Shown: in pieces, positions 27,070-35,625 of the stretch
How the letters are laid out: every line of letters starts with the position of its first letter
Position numbering within the stretch: the first letter of the stretch is position 1
Translations under genes and position numbers: made by a program
From: Rhizobiales bacterium CCH10-E5
GTDB taxonomy: Bacteria; Pseudomonadota; Alphaproteobacteria; Rhizobiales; Beijerinckiaceae
Reading direction: 5' to 3'
DNA length: 64,000 nucleotides
NCBI GenBank assembly: GCA_001556125.1
Contig: LSIG01000004.1
Span: forward strand, 76,534-140,533
Notes under the pieces: model-generated
Database searches by the model: none
Seen by the model: the letters and a program-made list of their open reading frames with translations, nothing else
Told to the model about the DNA's origin: nothing

Positions 27070-27779
27070 CGCTGCTTTACGGGATCGGCGCGGTGCTGCT
27101 GATCTGGTGGTTGTCGAAGCTCTTCGCGAGCACCAATCCGAAGATGCTGGCCAAGGCGGTCAAGGGCGGCGGCGGGGTGCTGTCGCTGGGCGTTGCCGCC
27201 CTCCTGATGATGCGCGGCCGGCTCGACATGGCGATCTTCGTCGGCGGCATCGGCGCCTGGCTGCTCGGCTGGAGCGCGACCGGGCCCGGCGGCATCCGCT
27301 TTCCCTGGGGGACGTCTTCCGCCGAGACACCCGGTGCGCGCTCGCAGGTCGCCTCGCGGCTGCTGGCGATGGAACTCGACCATGACAGTGGCGGCATGAC
27401 CGGAACGGTCAGCGGGGGCCGTTTCGCCGGGCGCAGCCTCGACGACCTCTCGCTGGCCGAGATCGCCGAGCTGATGCGCGAGTGCCTGGCCGACGACCCC
27501 GACGGGGCGCGGCTGCTAGAGGCTTATCTGGACCGCCGGTCGCCCGGCTGGCGTGAAGACGCTGATCGTCACCGCGACGCGGGGCAGGGCCGCGCGGCGG
27601 GCACGGGCGCGATGTCGCATCAGGAGGCCTACGAGATCCTGGGGCTTCAGCCGGGGGCGGGCGAGGAGGCGATCCGCGAAGCCCATCGCGCCCTGATGAA
27701 GCGCATCCACCCGGATGCCGGGGGCACCAGCGGTCTTGCCGCTCGCGTCAACCAGGCCAAGGACGTCCTTCTGAAGTGA
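27066..27779 (+). CDS. Membrane-anchored J-domain (DnaJ-like) protein
   Basis: 237 residues, GTG start coupled to the VWA gene. N-terminal hydrophobic segments (about 2-15, 38-50, 54-70) anchor it; the C-terminal 60 residues form a short J domain: EAYEILGLQPGAGEEAIREAHRALM, then KRIHPDAGGTSG with the HPD motif that stimulates Hsp70 ATPase. The J domain faces the cytoplasm if the predicted topology holds. This resembles the TerB-less DjlA/TIM14-like class. Partner Hsp70 is not in the window. An alternative role in membrane protein assembly or envelope stress cannot be told from sequence. Confidence 0.82.
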   Translation: MTLLYGIGAVLLIWWLSKLFASTNPKMLAKAVKGGGGVLSLGVAALLMMRGRLDMAIFVGGIGAWLLGWSATGPGGIRFPWGTSSAETPGARSQVASRLLAMELDHDSGGMTGTVSGGRFAGRSLDDLSLAEIAELMRECLADDPDGARLLEAYLDRRSPGWREDADRHRDAGQGRAAGTGAMSHQEAYEILGLQPGAGEEAIREAHRALMKRIHPDAGGTSGLAARVNQAKDVLLK

Positions 27780-27842
27780 GGGGCCGAGGGGAAACAGGGA
27801 AGAGGTCGGGTGCGACATGGCAGCGTTCCTTGTCCTTGTCCT

Positions 27843-29525
27843 TCAACCGCGGGTGGCGAAGCAGGCGAAGCCGTCGCGCTTGAGCCTCGCGCAGGCGTTC
27901 TGGGCGTCCTTGGAGTCGTCGAAGCCGGCGAAGCGGGCCCTGAAGAGGGTGGAGCCGCCCTTCTCGACGCGCTCGGTCACCGCCGTGGCGTCGGCCAGCG
28001 GACCGGCGGCCTTGGCGCGGGCCCTGGCGAGGATGTCCTTGGCCTTGGCCTCGTCATCGGTCGCGCCGAGCTGGATGATCCATTTGCCGGTGGTGGCGAC
28101 GGTCGCGCGGCTTTCGCTGGCGCGCGCCGGCTCGGGAGCCTTCTCCACGGCCTTTGCAAGGGTGGTCACGCCGCTCTCGTGAGCCTTCTCGGCCGGCGCC
28201 GGTGCAGCGGCGGGCTTCGGCATCGGAGCCTCGGCGGGTTCGGCGACCTTGGCGATCGAGGAGGTCACGTCGACATTCGCCGGCGGACGCAGGACCTTGC
28301 CGTCGGCGGCGGGGGCGCCGATCGACCAGCGCATGGCGGGCGGCGTCGTGGTGGCGGTCACCGGGCGCATGCCGGAGATCTGGAGCTGCTGGGCGCCGGC
28401 GGAGAGCGGGCGCGGCGGCGCGATCGGCGTCGTCGTCGAGACCGGCGCGTAGGCACGGGCGGCGATCGGCAGCGGCGCTTCGGTCTCGACGCGCGGGCGG
28501 GGCACTGGCAGCGGGGCCGGCTCGGCGGCGGCGGTCACGACCGGTGCGGCCGGGCGGGCGCGTTCCGGTGCACGCTCAGGGGCGCGCTCCTGCGGCCGCT
28601 CCTGGGGTTCCGGGGCCTCCGCAATCAGCGTCGAGGCGCGGCCGCTGGTGGCGGCCTTGGGCAGGGCGGCGACAACGAGATCGGCCATGATCTTGTCGCG
28701 GGAGGCGCCTGAACGCCCGCCGAGCACGACGGAGACGACATGGCGGCCATCGGCCTTGGCCGAGGTCATCAGGTTGAAGCCGGAGAGGCGGGTGTACCCC
28801 GTCTTGATGCCGTCCACGCCCTCGATGCGGCCGAGAAGCTTGTTGTGATTGCGGTAGGCGCCGCCGGCATAGTTGAACACCCGCGTCGAGAACATCGGGT
28901 AGTAGCGCGGGAAGCGCTCCTGGATGGCGCGGGCGAGAATGGTGAGGTCGCGCGCCGTGGTGATGTTCGGCGGGCTGTGGGGCAGGCCGTGCGGGTTGTA
29001 GAAGGCCGTGCGGCTCATCCCGAGCGAACGGGCGCGGGCCGTCATCATCTTCGCGAACTCGTCCTCCGAGCCGCCGACATTCTCGGCCACGGCCATCGCG
29101 ACGTCGTTGGCAGATTTGGTGATCAGCGCGAGGATCGCGTCGCGGACCGAGATGGTCTCGCCCGGCGTGAAGCCGATCTTGGAAGGCTCCTGGCGGGCGG
29201 CGTGAGCCGAGACCGTGAGTTCCGAATTCATGCTGAAGCGGCCACGCTCCAACTGCTCGAACAGCACGTAGAGCGTCATGACCTTGGTGATCGAGGCGGG
29301 GATGCGGGGTGCATCCTCGTTGACCGCATGCAGCGTGCGGCCGGTCTTCGCGTCGACGACCATCGCCGCATAGGGGGGCGCATAGCCGCCGCCCGCGGGG
29401 CGCTTCTTCTTGCGCGCCGCCTCGGCGGGAGAGGCGACGGCGGCGACAGCCACCGCGACGATGCCGATCATTGCCACGAGCGCGCGCGAACGCACGCGCC
29501 GGGACCCAACGCAACTGAAAGCCAT
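27843..29525 (-). CDS. D-alanyl-D-alanine carboxypeptidase (S11) with C-terminal SPOR domain
   Basis: 560 residues. Signal peptide (hydrophobic 16-36), then the penicillin-binding core with all three active-site motifs: SITK (78-81), SAN near 138 and KTG near 245. A long Pro/Ala-rich, low-complexity linker (about 310-480) leads to a SPOR domain (about 485-560: KWIIQLGATDDEAKA, TLFRARFAGFDDSKDAQNAC). The core trims the terminal D-Ala of peptidoglycan stem peptides; SPOR binds denuded glycan strands and would target the enzyme to the division site. The fusion is common in Rhizobiales. A 307-bp gap separates it from the phasin gene. Confidence 0.92.
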   Translation of the reverse strand: MAFSCVGSRRVRSRALVAMIGIVAVAVAAVASPAEAARKKKRPAGGGYAPPYAAMVVDAKTGRTLHAVNEDAPRIPASITKVMTLYVLFEQLERGRFSMNSELTVSAHAARQEPSKIGFTPGETISVRDAILALITKSANDVAMAVAENVGGSEDEFAKMMTARARSLGMSRTAFYNPHGLPHSPPNITTARDLTILARAIQERFPRYYPMFSTRVFNYAGGAYRNHNKLLGRIEGVDGIKTGYTRLSGFNLMTSAKADGRHVVSVVLGGRSGASRDKIMADLVVAALPKAATSGRASTLIAEAPEPQERPQERAPERAPERARPAAPVVTAAAEPAPLPVPRPRVETEAPLPIAARAYAPVSTTTPIAPPRPLSAGAQQLQISGMRPVTATTTPPAMRWSIGAPAADGKVLRPPANVDVTSSIAKVAEPAEAPMPKPAAAPAPAEKAHESGVTTLAKAVEKAPEPARASESRATVATTGKWIIQLGATDDEAKAKDILARARAKAAGPLADATAVTERVEKGGSTLFRARFAGFDDSKDAQNACARLKRDGFACFATRG

Positions 29526-29832
29526 GCAACCCGCCTCAACCAGAACTCACGTCCCGATCCCGGAGCACGTGACGACGTGGCATCCGGGACACAGTTTTGG
29601 AGGTTAGGACGGCGCGGTTACGGAGCCGTTAAAATGCCACCGATCGCGAAGGCCGCCGGCGGCGTCAGGGCGTCGCGGCTGATGCGCTGCAGCGCGACCT
29701 TGACATTCATGTTGCGGTGCACAATATGAAGGCGGTCCCGGTGGTGAACCCTTTTTCATCTGACCCAGGGGCGACAGACCCGGGCCCAAGGGCTCGTCAG
29801 CAAGAGGCGGCATGCGTGCCGAGGGAAGAAAC
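29526..29832. other. Intergenic region between carboxypeptidase and phasin
   Basis: No open frame with a ribosome site is visible on either strand. It must hold the divergent promoters of both neighbours. A promoter-like pair for the phasin (TTGACA at 29700) and a T/C run ending in ccctttttcatc near 29749-29760 are the only structured elements I see. Confidence 0.5.
29700..29730 (+). promoter_or_regulatory. Candidate promoter upstream of the phasin gene
   Basis: TTGACA at 29700-29705 matches the -35 consensus exactly; TATGAA at 29725-29730 is a four-of-six -10 with a 19-base spacer, and CAATAT (29722-29727) with a 16-base spacer is an alternative. The stretch ttgcggtgcacaa between them is TGC-rich, as in some PhaR-type phasin operators, but this is only suggestive. 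Confidence 0.35.
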
Positions 29833-30174
29833 ATGATGCAGCAGTTCGAAACGATCCAGAAGGCCTCGAAAGAGAACGTCGATGCGGCCCTGAAGGCCTT
29901 CGGCGCCACCTCCAAGGGCGTGCAGACGCTCGCCGTCGAGGCCACCGACTACGCCAAGAAGTCCTTCGAGACCGGCACCGCCACGCTCGAGAAGCTGGCT
30001 GGCGTCAAGACGCTGGACAAGGCCATCGAGATCCAGACCGACTACGTCAAGACCGCCTTCGAGGGCGCCGTCGCCCAGATGACCAAGATGGGCGAGCTCT
30101 ACGCCGCGATCGCCAAGGACGCCTACAAGCCGTTCGAGGGCATCGTCGCCAAGGCCGTTCCGGCCACCAAGTGA
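29833..30174 (+). CDS. Phasin family protein
   Basis: 113 residues, all-helical, Lys/Ala-rich, matching the Phasin_2 family: FETIQKASKENVDAALKAFGA, ATDYAKKSFETG, LEKLAGVKTLDKAIEIQTDYVKTAFEG and MTKMGELYAAIAKDAYKPFEG. Phasins coat polyhydroxyalkanoate granules or act as small chaperone-like proteins; in Rhizobiales many such genes are highly expressed. Start at the first of two ATGs (29833/29836) after GAGGG. A strong intrinsic terminator follows, and the long upstream region suggests independent and strong regulation. Confidence 0.88.
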   Translation: MMQQFETIQKASKENVDAALKAFGATSKGVQTLAVEATDYAKKSFETGTATLEKLAGVKTLDKAIEIQTDYVKTAFEGAVAQMTKMGELYAAIAKDAYKPFEGIVAKAVPATK

Positions 30175-30224
30175 GGCGACGCGGCGCCGCCCGCTTGCGG
30201 CGCCAAGCCTCACCACTGAATCAG

Positions 30225-30250
30225 AGCCCGGCCGCGAGGCCGGGCTTTTT
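30225..30250 (+). terminator. Intrinsic terminator after the phasin gene
   Basis: A nine-base-pair GC-rich stem (30225-30233 with 30238-30246), a GCGA tetraloop, and a T run 30246-30250. It fits a classical Rho-independent terminator for the phasin transcript. Confidence 0.9.
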
Positions 30251-30386
30251 CGTTGCGTGATGCCCGCCCGGATGCTGCGCTGCAGCAGCCGGACGCCTCT
30301 TTGAACCGATTGAAAACTGTCGCGATGAAGCGCATGTCTTGCCCGTCGCCGCGCGCGCCGCGGCCTGCTAGCCAGTGGTTCCCCCG

Positions 30387-31916
30387 ATGCTCGACAAAGC
30401 GACCCCGCCGCGTACCCTGAAGCTCAACGCCAGCGACAATGTCGCGGTCGCGGTCGATCCGATCGATGTCGGCGTCACGGCAGCGGGCGTGACGGCGCTG
30501 AAGCGCGTTCCGCGCGGGCACAAGCTGGCGCTGAGCCCAATCGCGATCGGCGAACCGATCCGCAAGTTCGGCCAGATCATCGGCTTCGCCACCGTCGACA
30601 TTCCGCCCGGCGAATGGGTCCACGAGCACAACACCGGCTTCCACGCCTTCGAGCGCGACTATGCCTTCTGCGCCGAGGCCAAGCCCGAATTCGTGCTGCC
30701 GGTCGAGCGCCAGGCAACCTTCGAGGGCTTCCGTCGCGCCAATGGCAAGGCCGGCACGCGCAATTATGTGGGCATCCTGACCTCGGTGAACTGCTCGGCC
30801 TCGGCCGCGCGCTTCATGGCCGAGGAGGTCAAGCGCTCGGGCCTCCTCGCCGATTATCCCAATGTCGACGGCGTCATTGCGCTGACCCACGGCACGGGGT
30901 GCGGCATCGACTACAACGGCGAGAGCTTCGAGGTGCTGAAGCGCACCACCTGGGGCTATGCCTGCAATCCCAACATGGCCGCTGTGCTCGTCGTCGGGCT
31001 GGGCTGCGAGGGCTTCCAGATCAAGCGGATGAAGGATGCCTATGGCATCGAGGAGAGCGACGTCTTCCGGACGCTGACGATCCAGGAGACCGGTGGCACC
31101 CGCAAGGCGGTCGCGGCGGGGATCGAGGCGCTCAAGGTGATGCTGCCGATCGCGAACCGGGCACGGCGCGAGACCGTACCGGCCTCGGAGCTGATGCTCG
31201 CTCTGCAGTGCGGCGGTTCGGACGGCTATTCCGGCATCACGGCTAACCCGGCTCTGGGCAAGGCTGTCGACATCCTGGTCGAGCATGGCGGCACGGCCAT
31301 CCTCTCGGAGACGCCGGAGATCTATGGCGCCGAGCATCTGCTGACGCGCCGCGCCGCCACCCGCGAGGTCGGCGAGAAGCTCGTCGGCATCATCAAGTGG
31401 TGGGAGGACTATACCGCCCGCGCCCGGATGGACATGAACAACAACCCGTCGCCCGGCAACAAGGCGGGCGGGCTGACGACCATCCTCGAGAAGTCGCTCG
31501 GCGCCGCCGCCAAGGGCGGCACCAAGACGCTGGCGGCCGTCTACAACTATGCCGAGCCGGTGCGTTCCAAGGGCTTCGTCTATATGGACACGCCCGGCTA
31601 CGATCCCGTCTCGGCGACGGGGCAGGTGGCGGGCGGGGCGAACATCCTCGCCTTCACCACCGGGCGCGGCTCGGCGTATGGCTGCAAGCCGACGCCCTCG
31701 ATCAAGCTCGCCACCAACACGCCGATGTATCTCAAGCAGACCGACGACATGGACATCAATTGCGGCGATGTCCTCGACGGCGTGACGCTGGAGGAGAAGG
31801 GCCAGGAGATCTTCGACTATCTGCTGAAGGTCGCCTCGGGCGAGAAGTCCAAGTCCGAAGAGATGGGCTATGGCGACGCCGAGTTCGTGCCCTGGCAGAT
31901 CGGCGCGACCATGTGA
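30387..31916 (+). CDS. UxaA/GarD-family sugar-acid dehydratase (altronate dehydratase type)
   Basis: 509 residues, single-chain form with an N-terminal SAF-like domain (about 12-85) and the large UxaA domain. Visible: HEHNTGFHAF, GTRNYVGILTSVNCSA, THGTGCGIDY, GLGCEGFQI, ALQCGGSDGYSGITANPALG, FVYMDTPGYDPVSATGQVAGGANIL, CKPTPSIKLATNT. The family removes water from altronate, galactarate or related aldarates and needs Fe or Mn. The exact substrate is not readable; no other sugar-acid gene is near, and it follows the phasin terminator as its own unit. ATG 30387 or GTG 30375 could be the start. Confidence 0.85.
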   Translation: MLDKATPPRTLKLNASDNVAVAVDPIDVGVTAAGVTALKRVPRGHKLALSPIAIGEPIRKFGQIIGFATVDIPPGEWVHEHNTGFHAFERDYAFCAEAKPEFVLPVERQATFEGFRRANGKAGTRNYVGILTSVNCSASAARFMAEEVKRSGLLADYPNVDGVIALTHGTGCGIDYNGESFEVLKRTTWGYACNPNMAAVLVVGLGCEGFQIKRMKDAYGIEESDVFRTLTIQETGGTRKAVAAGIEALKVMLPIANRARRETVPASELMLALQCGGSDGYSGITANPALGKAVDILVEHGGTAILSETPEIYGAEHLLTRRAATREVGEKLVGIIKWWEDYTARARMDMNNNPSPGNKAGGLTTILEKSLGAAAKGGTKTLAAVYNYAEPVRSKGFVYMDTPGYDPVSATGQVAGGANILAFTTGRGSAYGCKPTPSIKLATNTPMYLKQTDDMDINCGDVLDGVTLEEKGQEIFDYLLKVASGEKSKSEEMGYGDAEFVPWQIGATM

Positions 31917-32000
31917 GGGTTCGGGCCGGCGGGATTGTTCCGGCCGGAACAATAGCGCGACGTCGATCGACCTTCCGATCAACGTGAAGGAAGGGACGAT

Positions 32001-32330
32001 ATGATCCGCCACGCTCTCGCAGCAGCACTCTTTGCAGCCGGCCTCTCCGTTGCGGCGCCCGCCTCGGCATCGCCTCTCGCCGCGCCCTCGGCCTCCGGAC
32101 TGCTGCAGCAGGTTCCGTCGGTGGCGGAGCAGGCGCAGTATCGCGATCAGCGCCGTTATCGCCGCGACCACCGCGGACCTTATATGCGGCGCCACGGGCC
32201 GCGACCGCGCTACGCACCCGGTGCCCGATTCCGCGCCCCGCCGCCCGGATATCGTCGCTATGGCGCCCGGCCAGGCAACTGGCGCACCCGAGGCTGCATC
32301 ACGGTCGGGGCGATCTGGTTCTGCCCGTGA
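32001..32330 (+). CDS. Small secreted Arg/Tyr-rich protein
   Basis: 109 residues: signal peptide (1-23, HALAAALFAAGLSVAAPASA), then a low-complexity Arg/Tyr/Pro-rich middle (RDQRRYRRDHRGPYMRRHG) and a C-terminal CITVGAIWFCP with two cysteines. This is the pattern of small periplasmic proteins common in Rhizobiales; no function is known. GAAGGAAGGG precedes the ATG. An intrinsic terminator follows 20 bases after the stop, so it is likely monocistronic. Confidence 0.7.
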   Translation: MIRHALAAALFAAGLSVAAPASASPLAAPSASGLLQQVPSVAEQAQYRDQRRYRRDHRGPYMRRHGPRPRYAPGARFRAPPPGYRRYGARPGNWRTRGCITVGAIWFCP

Positions 32331-32350
32331 CCTGCGGCCATCGACAACCA

Positions 32351-32375
32351 AGCCGGGCTCGCGCCCGGCTTTTTT
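32351..32375 (+). terminator. Intrinsic terminator after the small secreted protein gene
   Basis: Eight-base-pair GC stem (32351-32358 with 32363-32370), TCGC loop and a T run 32370-32375. Confidence 0.92.
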
Positions 32376-32467
32376 GTGTGTCGGCTTGAACCGAACCGGA
32401 CGTCGAACGGACCAAGAAGGGAAACCGGCGCAACCCGCGCCGGTGCATTGCTTTGCCCAGGCCCATC

Positions 32468-32860
32468 ATGAAGACCCTGCTTCTGGTCACCGTCCCGCGC
32501 ATTTTGCTCGGACTGCTTTTTCTGGTTTCCTCCGTCGACGGCTTCTGGTGGCTTGCGACCGGCGCGCATCTGATCCATCCGCCGACCAGCGCGCGCGGGG
32601 TCGCCTTCGAGGAGGCGCTGCAGGCCTCCGGCTTCTTCTGGCCGCTGCTGAAGACCGTCAACCTCGTCGGCGCGCTCAGCCTGCTCGGCAACATCGCGCC
32701 GGCGTTCGGGCTCGCGCTGATCGCGCCGGTCATGACGGTGATCGTGTTCTTCCACCTCGTCATCAACCCGCAGGGCATCCCGGTGGCGGTGATCCTGGTG
32801 GTGCTGGGCTCGCTGCTGGTCTGGGCCTATCGCGATCGCTATGCGGCGCTGCTGCGGTAG
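32468..32860 (+). CDS. DoxX-like small membrane protein
   Basis: 130 residues, four hydrophobic segments typical of DoxX-like proteins: RILLGLLFLVSSVDGFWW, then KTVNLVGALSLLGNIAPAFGLALIAPVMTVIVFFHLVIN and VAVILVVLGSLLVWAY. The sequence is hydrophobic throughout with charged ends. Function is unknown; relatives are linked to thiosulfate:quinone chemistry or redox stress only in some branches. Start ATG 32468. It follows a terminator and precedes a composite repeat (32870-32998). Confidence 0.75.
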   Translation: MKTLLLVTVPRILLGLLFLVSSVDGFWWLATGAHLIHPPTSARGVAFEEALQASGFFWPLLKTVNLVGALSLLGNIAPAFGLALIAPVMTVIVFFHLVINPQGIPVAVILVVLGSLLVWAYRDRYAALLR

Positions 32861-32869
32861 CGGGCACGC

Positions 32870-32998
32870 GTCATTCTCGGGCGCAGCCCTCGGGTCCGAT
32901 CTTCGATCGGCCCAAGGATAAACTCCGCGCAGAGCCGAGAATCTCGAAACGAGAATGAACTGGTTTCCGAGATGCTCGGGTCAAGCCCGAGCATGACG
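32870..32998. repeat. Composite intergenic palindromic repeat, family 2 (copy D)
   Basis: Begins gtcattctcgggcgc, contains a nested inverted pair around gtccgatcttcgatcggccc, then gagaatctcg and a second half atgctcgggtcaagcccgagcatgac. It looks like two repeat halves joined; it separates the DoxX-like gene from the convergent aminotransferase. Confidence 0.75.
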
Positions 32999-33005
32999 TG
33001 TCACG

Positions 33006-34190
33006 TCACAGCGCAAACCCGCGCAGCCGCTCGCTCAGCGCGCCGATCCGGTCGGCGGCGACATTGGCGATGGCGATGCGCAGATGCCGTTCCTGGCCCG
33101 GTCCGAAATAGGGGCCGGGCAGGGCGAGGACGCCGCGCTCCTGCACCAGAGCCCGCACCACCTCGGCCGCCGGCACGTCCGGGAACGGGTGGGCCACATA
33201 GGCGAAATAGGCGCCGGCCGCGAGCACGCGCCAGTCGTTGAGCGGGGCCATCGCCTCGCGGAAGAGCGCGGCGCGGGCGTTGATTTCGGCGCGATTGGCC
33301 TCGCGCCAGTCGCGGATGCCGTCGATGCCCCAGGTCACGGCGGCCTGGCCGGCGCGCACGGGGCTGATCTGGACGCAATCCAGCACCTTGGCGATCTCGG
33401 CCATTACCGCTTCGCCCGCCGTGATGGCGCCCAGCCGCCAGCCCGGCACGGCATAGGCCTTGGAAAAGCTGTAGAGGCCGATCACGGAGTCCTGCCAGGG
33501 CGCTGTGGCGAAGACTTCATGCGGGGCGGCAGCGCCGGCAGGCAGGAAATCGCGATAGGTCTCGTCGAGTACCAGCCAGAGACCGCGCCGCGCGCACAGC
33601 TCCGCGAAGGCCGTGATGGTCGCGGGCGGATAGATCGCGCCGGTCGGGTTGTTCGGCGTCACCAGCACGATGGCGCGCGTGCCGGCGTCGATCAGCGCCT
33701 CCGCCGTCGCGACATCGGGCACGAAGCCGGCGGCCGGATCGCAGGGCAGCGGGCGCGCCTCGATGCCGAGCATGCGCAGCGTCATCTCGTGGTTGAAGTA
33801 CCAGGGCGTCGGCAGCAGCACGTTCTGGCCGGCCCGCGCCACCGCCATCATCGTCATGACGAAGGCCTGGTTGCAGCCCGAGGTGATGGCGACCTCGCCC
33901 GGCTCGAAGGGCGCGCCATAGATCCGGCCGATCTCGGCCGCATAGGCTTCGCGCAGGACCATGTCGCCGGTGATCGGGCCGTAGCGCGTGGCGTCGGGCG
34001 AAGCTGCGGCCTGCGCCAGTCGCTCCAGCAGCGCGGCGGGTGGGGGCGAGCCCGGCACCGCCTGCGAGAGGTCGACCAGAGGGCCCGAGCGGCCGTCATA
34101 GGCGCGCGCCCAGCCCTGCGCCTGCGGAATCGGCGGCGTGGCGGTGTCGAGAAGGTCGGGGTTCAGGGCGGGAAGCGTCGTGTCGGCCAT
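33006..34190 (-). CDS. Class I/II aminotransferase (PLP-dependent)
   Basis: 394 residues. Fold type I aminotransferase: GPITGDMVLREAYA, TSGCNQAFVMTM, PTPWYFNH, VTPNNPTGAIYPP with the Asn-x-x-(N)-P signature, LVLDETYRDFL with the PLP-pairing Asp, and SYSFSKAY-like YSFSKAYAVPGWRLGAI with the Schiff-base Lys. The C-terminal ALPGPYFGPG and LRIAIAN contain the conserved Arg that binds the substrate carboxylate. Amino donor and acceptor are unknown. It is divergent from the sirtuin gene by 118 bp. Confidence 0.9.
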   Translation of the reverse strand: MADTTLPALNPDLLDTATPPIPQAQGWARAYDGRSGPLVDLSQAVPGSPPPAALLERLAQAAASPDATRYGPITGDMVLREAYAAEIGRIYGAPFEPGEVAITSGCNQAFVMTMMAVARAGQNVLLPTPWYFNHEMTLRMLGIEARPLPCDPAAGFVPDVATAEALIDAGTRAIVLVTPNNPTGAIYPPATITAFAELCARRGLWLVLDETYRDFLPAGAAAPHEVFATAPWQDSVIGLYSFSKAYAVPGWRLGAITAGEAVMAEIAKVLDCVQISPVRAGQAAVTWGIDGIRDWREANRAEINARAALFREAMAPLNDWRVLAAGAYFAYVAHPFPDVPAAEVVRALVQERGVLALPGPYFGPGQERHLRIAIANVAADRIGALSERLRGFAL

Positions 34191-34308
34191 GGCCGGCAGC
34201 TTTGGGACGCGGCCGGCCTTGCGTCAATCGGTCCGCGCGCCGGAGGCTCCTGCGCTTGGCGGCCGGCCAGAGGGACGCCATATCGTTGGCGGAAGCCACG
34301 GAGCGCGC

Positions 34309-35064
34309 ATGCCGGACGGAATACGGGACGCCATCGAGACGCTGCATGCGATGCTGGACGCGGCCGGCAGCATCGTCGCCTTCACCGGCGCCGGCATCTC
34401 GACCGAATCGGGGGTGCCGGATTTCCGCTCGGCCGGCTCGCCCTGGATGGTCAACAAGCCGATCCCGTTCGAGGCCTTCGTCAAGAGCCGCGAGGCGCGG
34501 GCCGAGGCCTGGCGGCGTAAATTCGCGATGGACGACCATTATGCCGGCGCCGCTCCAAATGCCGGGCATCGCGCGCTCGCCCGGCTCGTCGGGCAGGGGC
34601 GGGCGCCCGCGATCATCACCCAGAACATCGACGGGCTGCACCAGGCCTCGGGCGTGCCCGACGAGCGGGTGATCGAACTGCATGGCAACGGCACCTACGC
34701 GACCTGCCTCGCCTGCGGCCGCCGGCATGAACTGGCCGAGATCCGCCCCGCCTTCGAGGCGACGGGCGAGCCGCCGGACTGTGCCGCCTGCGGCGGGCCG
34801 GTGAAGTCCGCGACGATCTCCTTCGGCCAGGCGATGCCGCAGGACAAGATGATCCGGGCCCAGCAACTGGCTCTGGAGGCTGAGCTTTTCCTCGTGCTCG
34901 GCTCGTCGCTCGTGGTCTATCCGGCGGCGACGCTGCCGGTCATCGCCAAGCGCCGGGAGGCGACGCTGATCATCGTCAACCGCGAGCCGACGGAGCTCGA
35001 CGTCATCGCTGATCTGGTGGTGCGGGCGGAGATCGGCGCGGCGCTCGGCCCCCTGGCGGGCTGA
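34309..35064 (+). CDS. cobB: SIR2-family NAD-dependent protein deacylase
   Basis: 251 residues. The sirtuin core is complete: VAFTGAGISTESGVPDFR (NAD binding), TQNIDGLHQASG, VIELHGNG with the catalytic His, and a zinc ribbon CLAC...CAAC (about 140-170). Later VLGSSLVVYPAATLP and IIVNREPTELD follow. It removes acyl groups from lysines using NAD. Start ATG 34309 with GGAG upstream; the 34138 frame would overlap the divergent gene. Followed at 103 bp by the DUF3429 gene on the same strand. Gene symbol given by family, not verified by orthology. Confidence 0.88.
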   Translation: MPDGIRDAIETLHAMLDAAGSIVAFTGAGISTESGVPDFRSAGSPWMVNKPIPFEAFVKSREARAEAWRRKFAMDDHYAGAAPNAGHRALARLVGQGRAPAIITQNIDGLHQASGVPDERVIELHGNGTYATCLACGRRHELAEIRPAFEATGEPPDCAACGGPVKSATISFGQAMPQDKMIRAQQLALEAELFLVLGSSLVVYPAATLPVIAKRREATLIIVNREPTELDVIADLVVRAEIGAALGPLAG

Positions 35065-35166
35065 GCCCCTGCGACCTTTCGGTCCGGCCCGCATGACGGG
35101 GCTTGAGGCCGTAGCAAAAACAGCTATGCGAGCAGGACGCTTCCCTCCACCGTCGCAAGGCGCTCC

Positions 35167-35622
35167 ATGTCCAGCGAGAAGACCATCCCCTCGGCCGCCC
35201 TCGCGCTCGGTGCGGCCGGGGTCATCCCGTTCCTGGCCTGCACCGCCGGGCTCGCGGCCGGCTTCGCCGTGCCGGGCATCGGCGGTGGCGAGCGGCTGGC
35301 CCAGGCGCTGATCGTCTACGGGGTCGCGATCCTGTCCTTCCTCGGGGGGGTGCGCTGGGGCATCGCCATGGGCTATGAGAGCGAGGCCGCGCAGCGGCGC
35401 GATTTCGTCATCGCCGTGATCCCGGCGCTGATCGGCTGGGGCGCGGCGCTGCTGGCGCCGGGCGCGGCGCTGTGGACGCTCTGCGTCGCCTTCATCCTGC
35501 TCGGGCTGATGGATTACGGGCTCTATTGCCGCGATGTCGCCGCCGAGTGGTATGGCCGGCTTCGGCTCGGCCTGTCGGCGGCGGTGGCGGTGCTGCTCGG
35601 CGTGGCGGCGGCCGCGGCCTGA
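35167..35622 (+). CDS. DUF3429 membrane protein
   Basis: 151 residues with five hydrophobic segments. Family features: LGAAGVIPFLACTAGL, LIVYGVAILSFLGGVRWGIAMGY (the conserved Gly-Gly-Val-Arg-Trp-Gly), VIAVIPALIGWGAALL and LLGLMDYGLYCRDVAAEWYGRLR. Function unknown. It is preceded by the sirtuin and is 4 bases short of the stop of the convergent LysE-type gene. Confidence 0.87.
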   Translation: MSSEKTIPSAALALGAAGVIPFLACTAGLAAGFAVPGIGGGERLAQALIVYGVAILSFLGGVRWGIAMGYESEAAQRRDFVIAVIPALIGWGAALLAPGAALWTLCVAFILLGLMDYGLYCRDVAAEWYGRLRLGLSAAVAVLLGVAAAAA

Positions 35623-35625
35623 ACC

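Noticed and set aside
30210..32351. A 713-residue minus-strand frame opposite the UxaA-type gene
   Set aside because: Low-complexity antisense frame; the plus strand encodes a full enzyme with family motifs.
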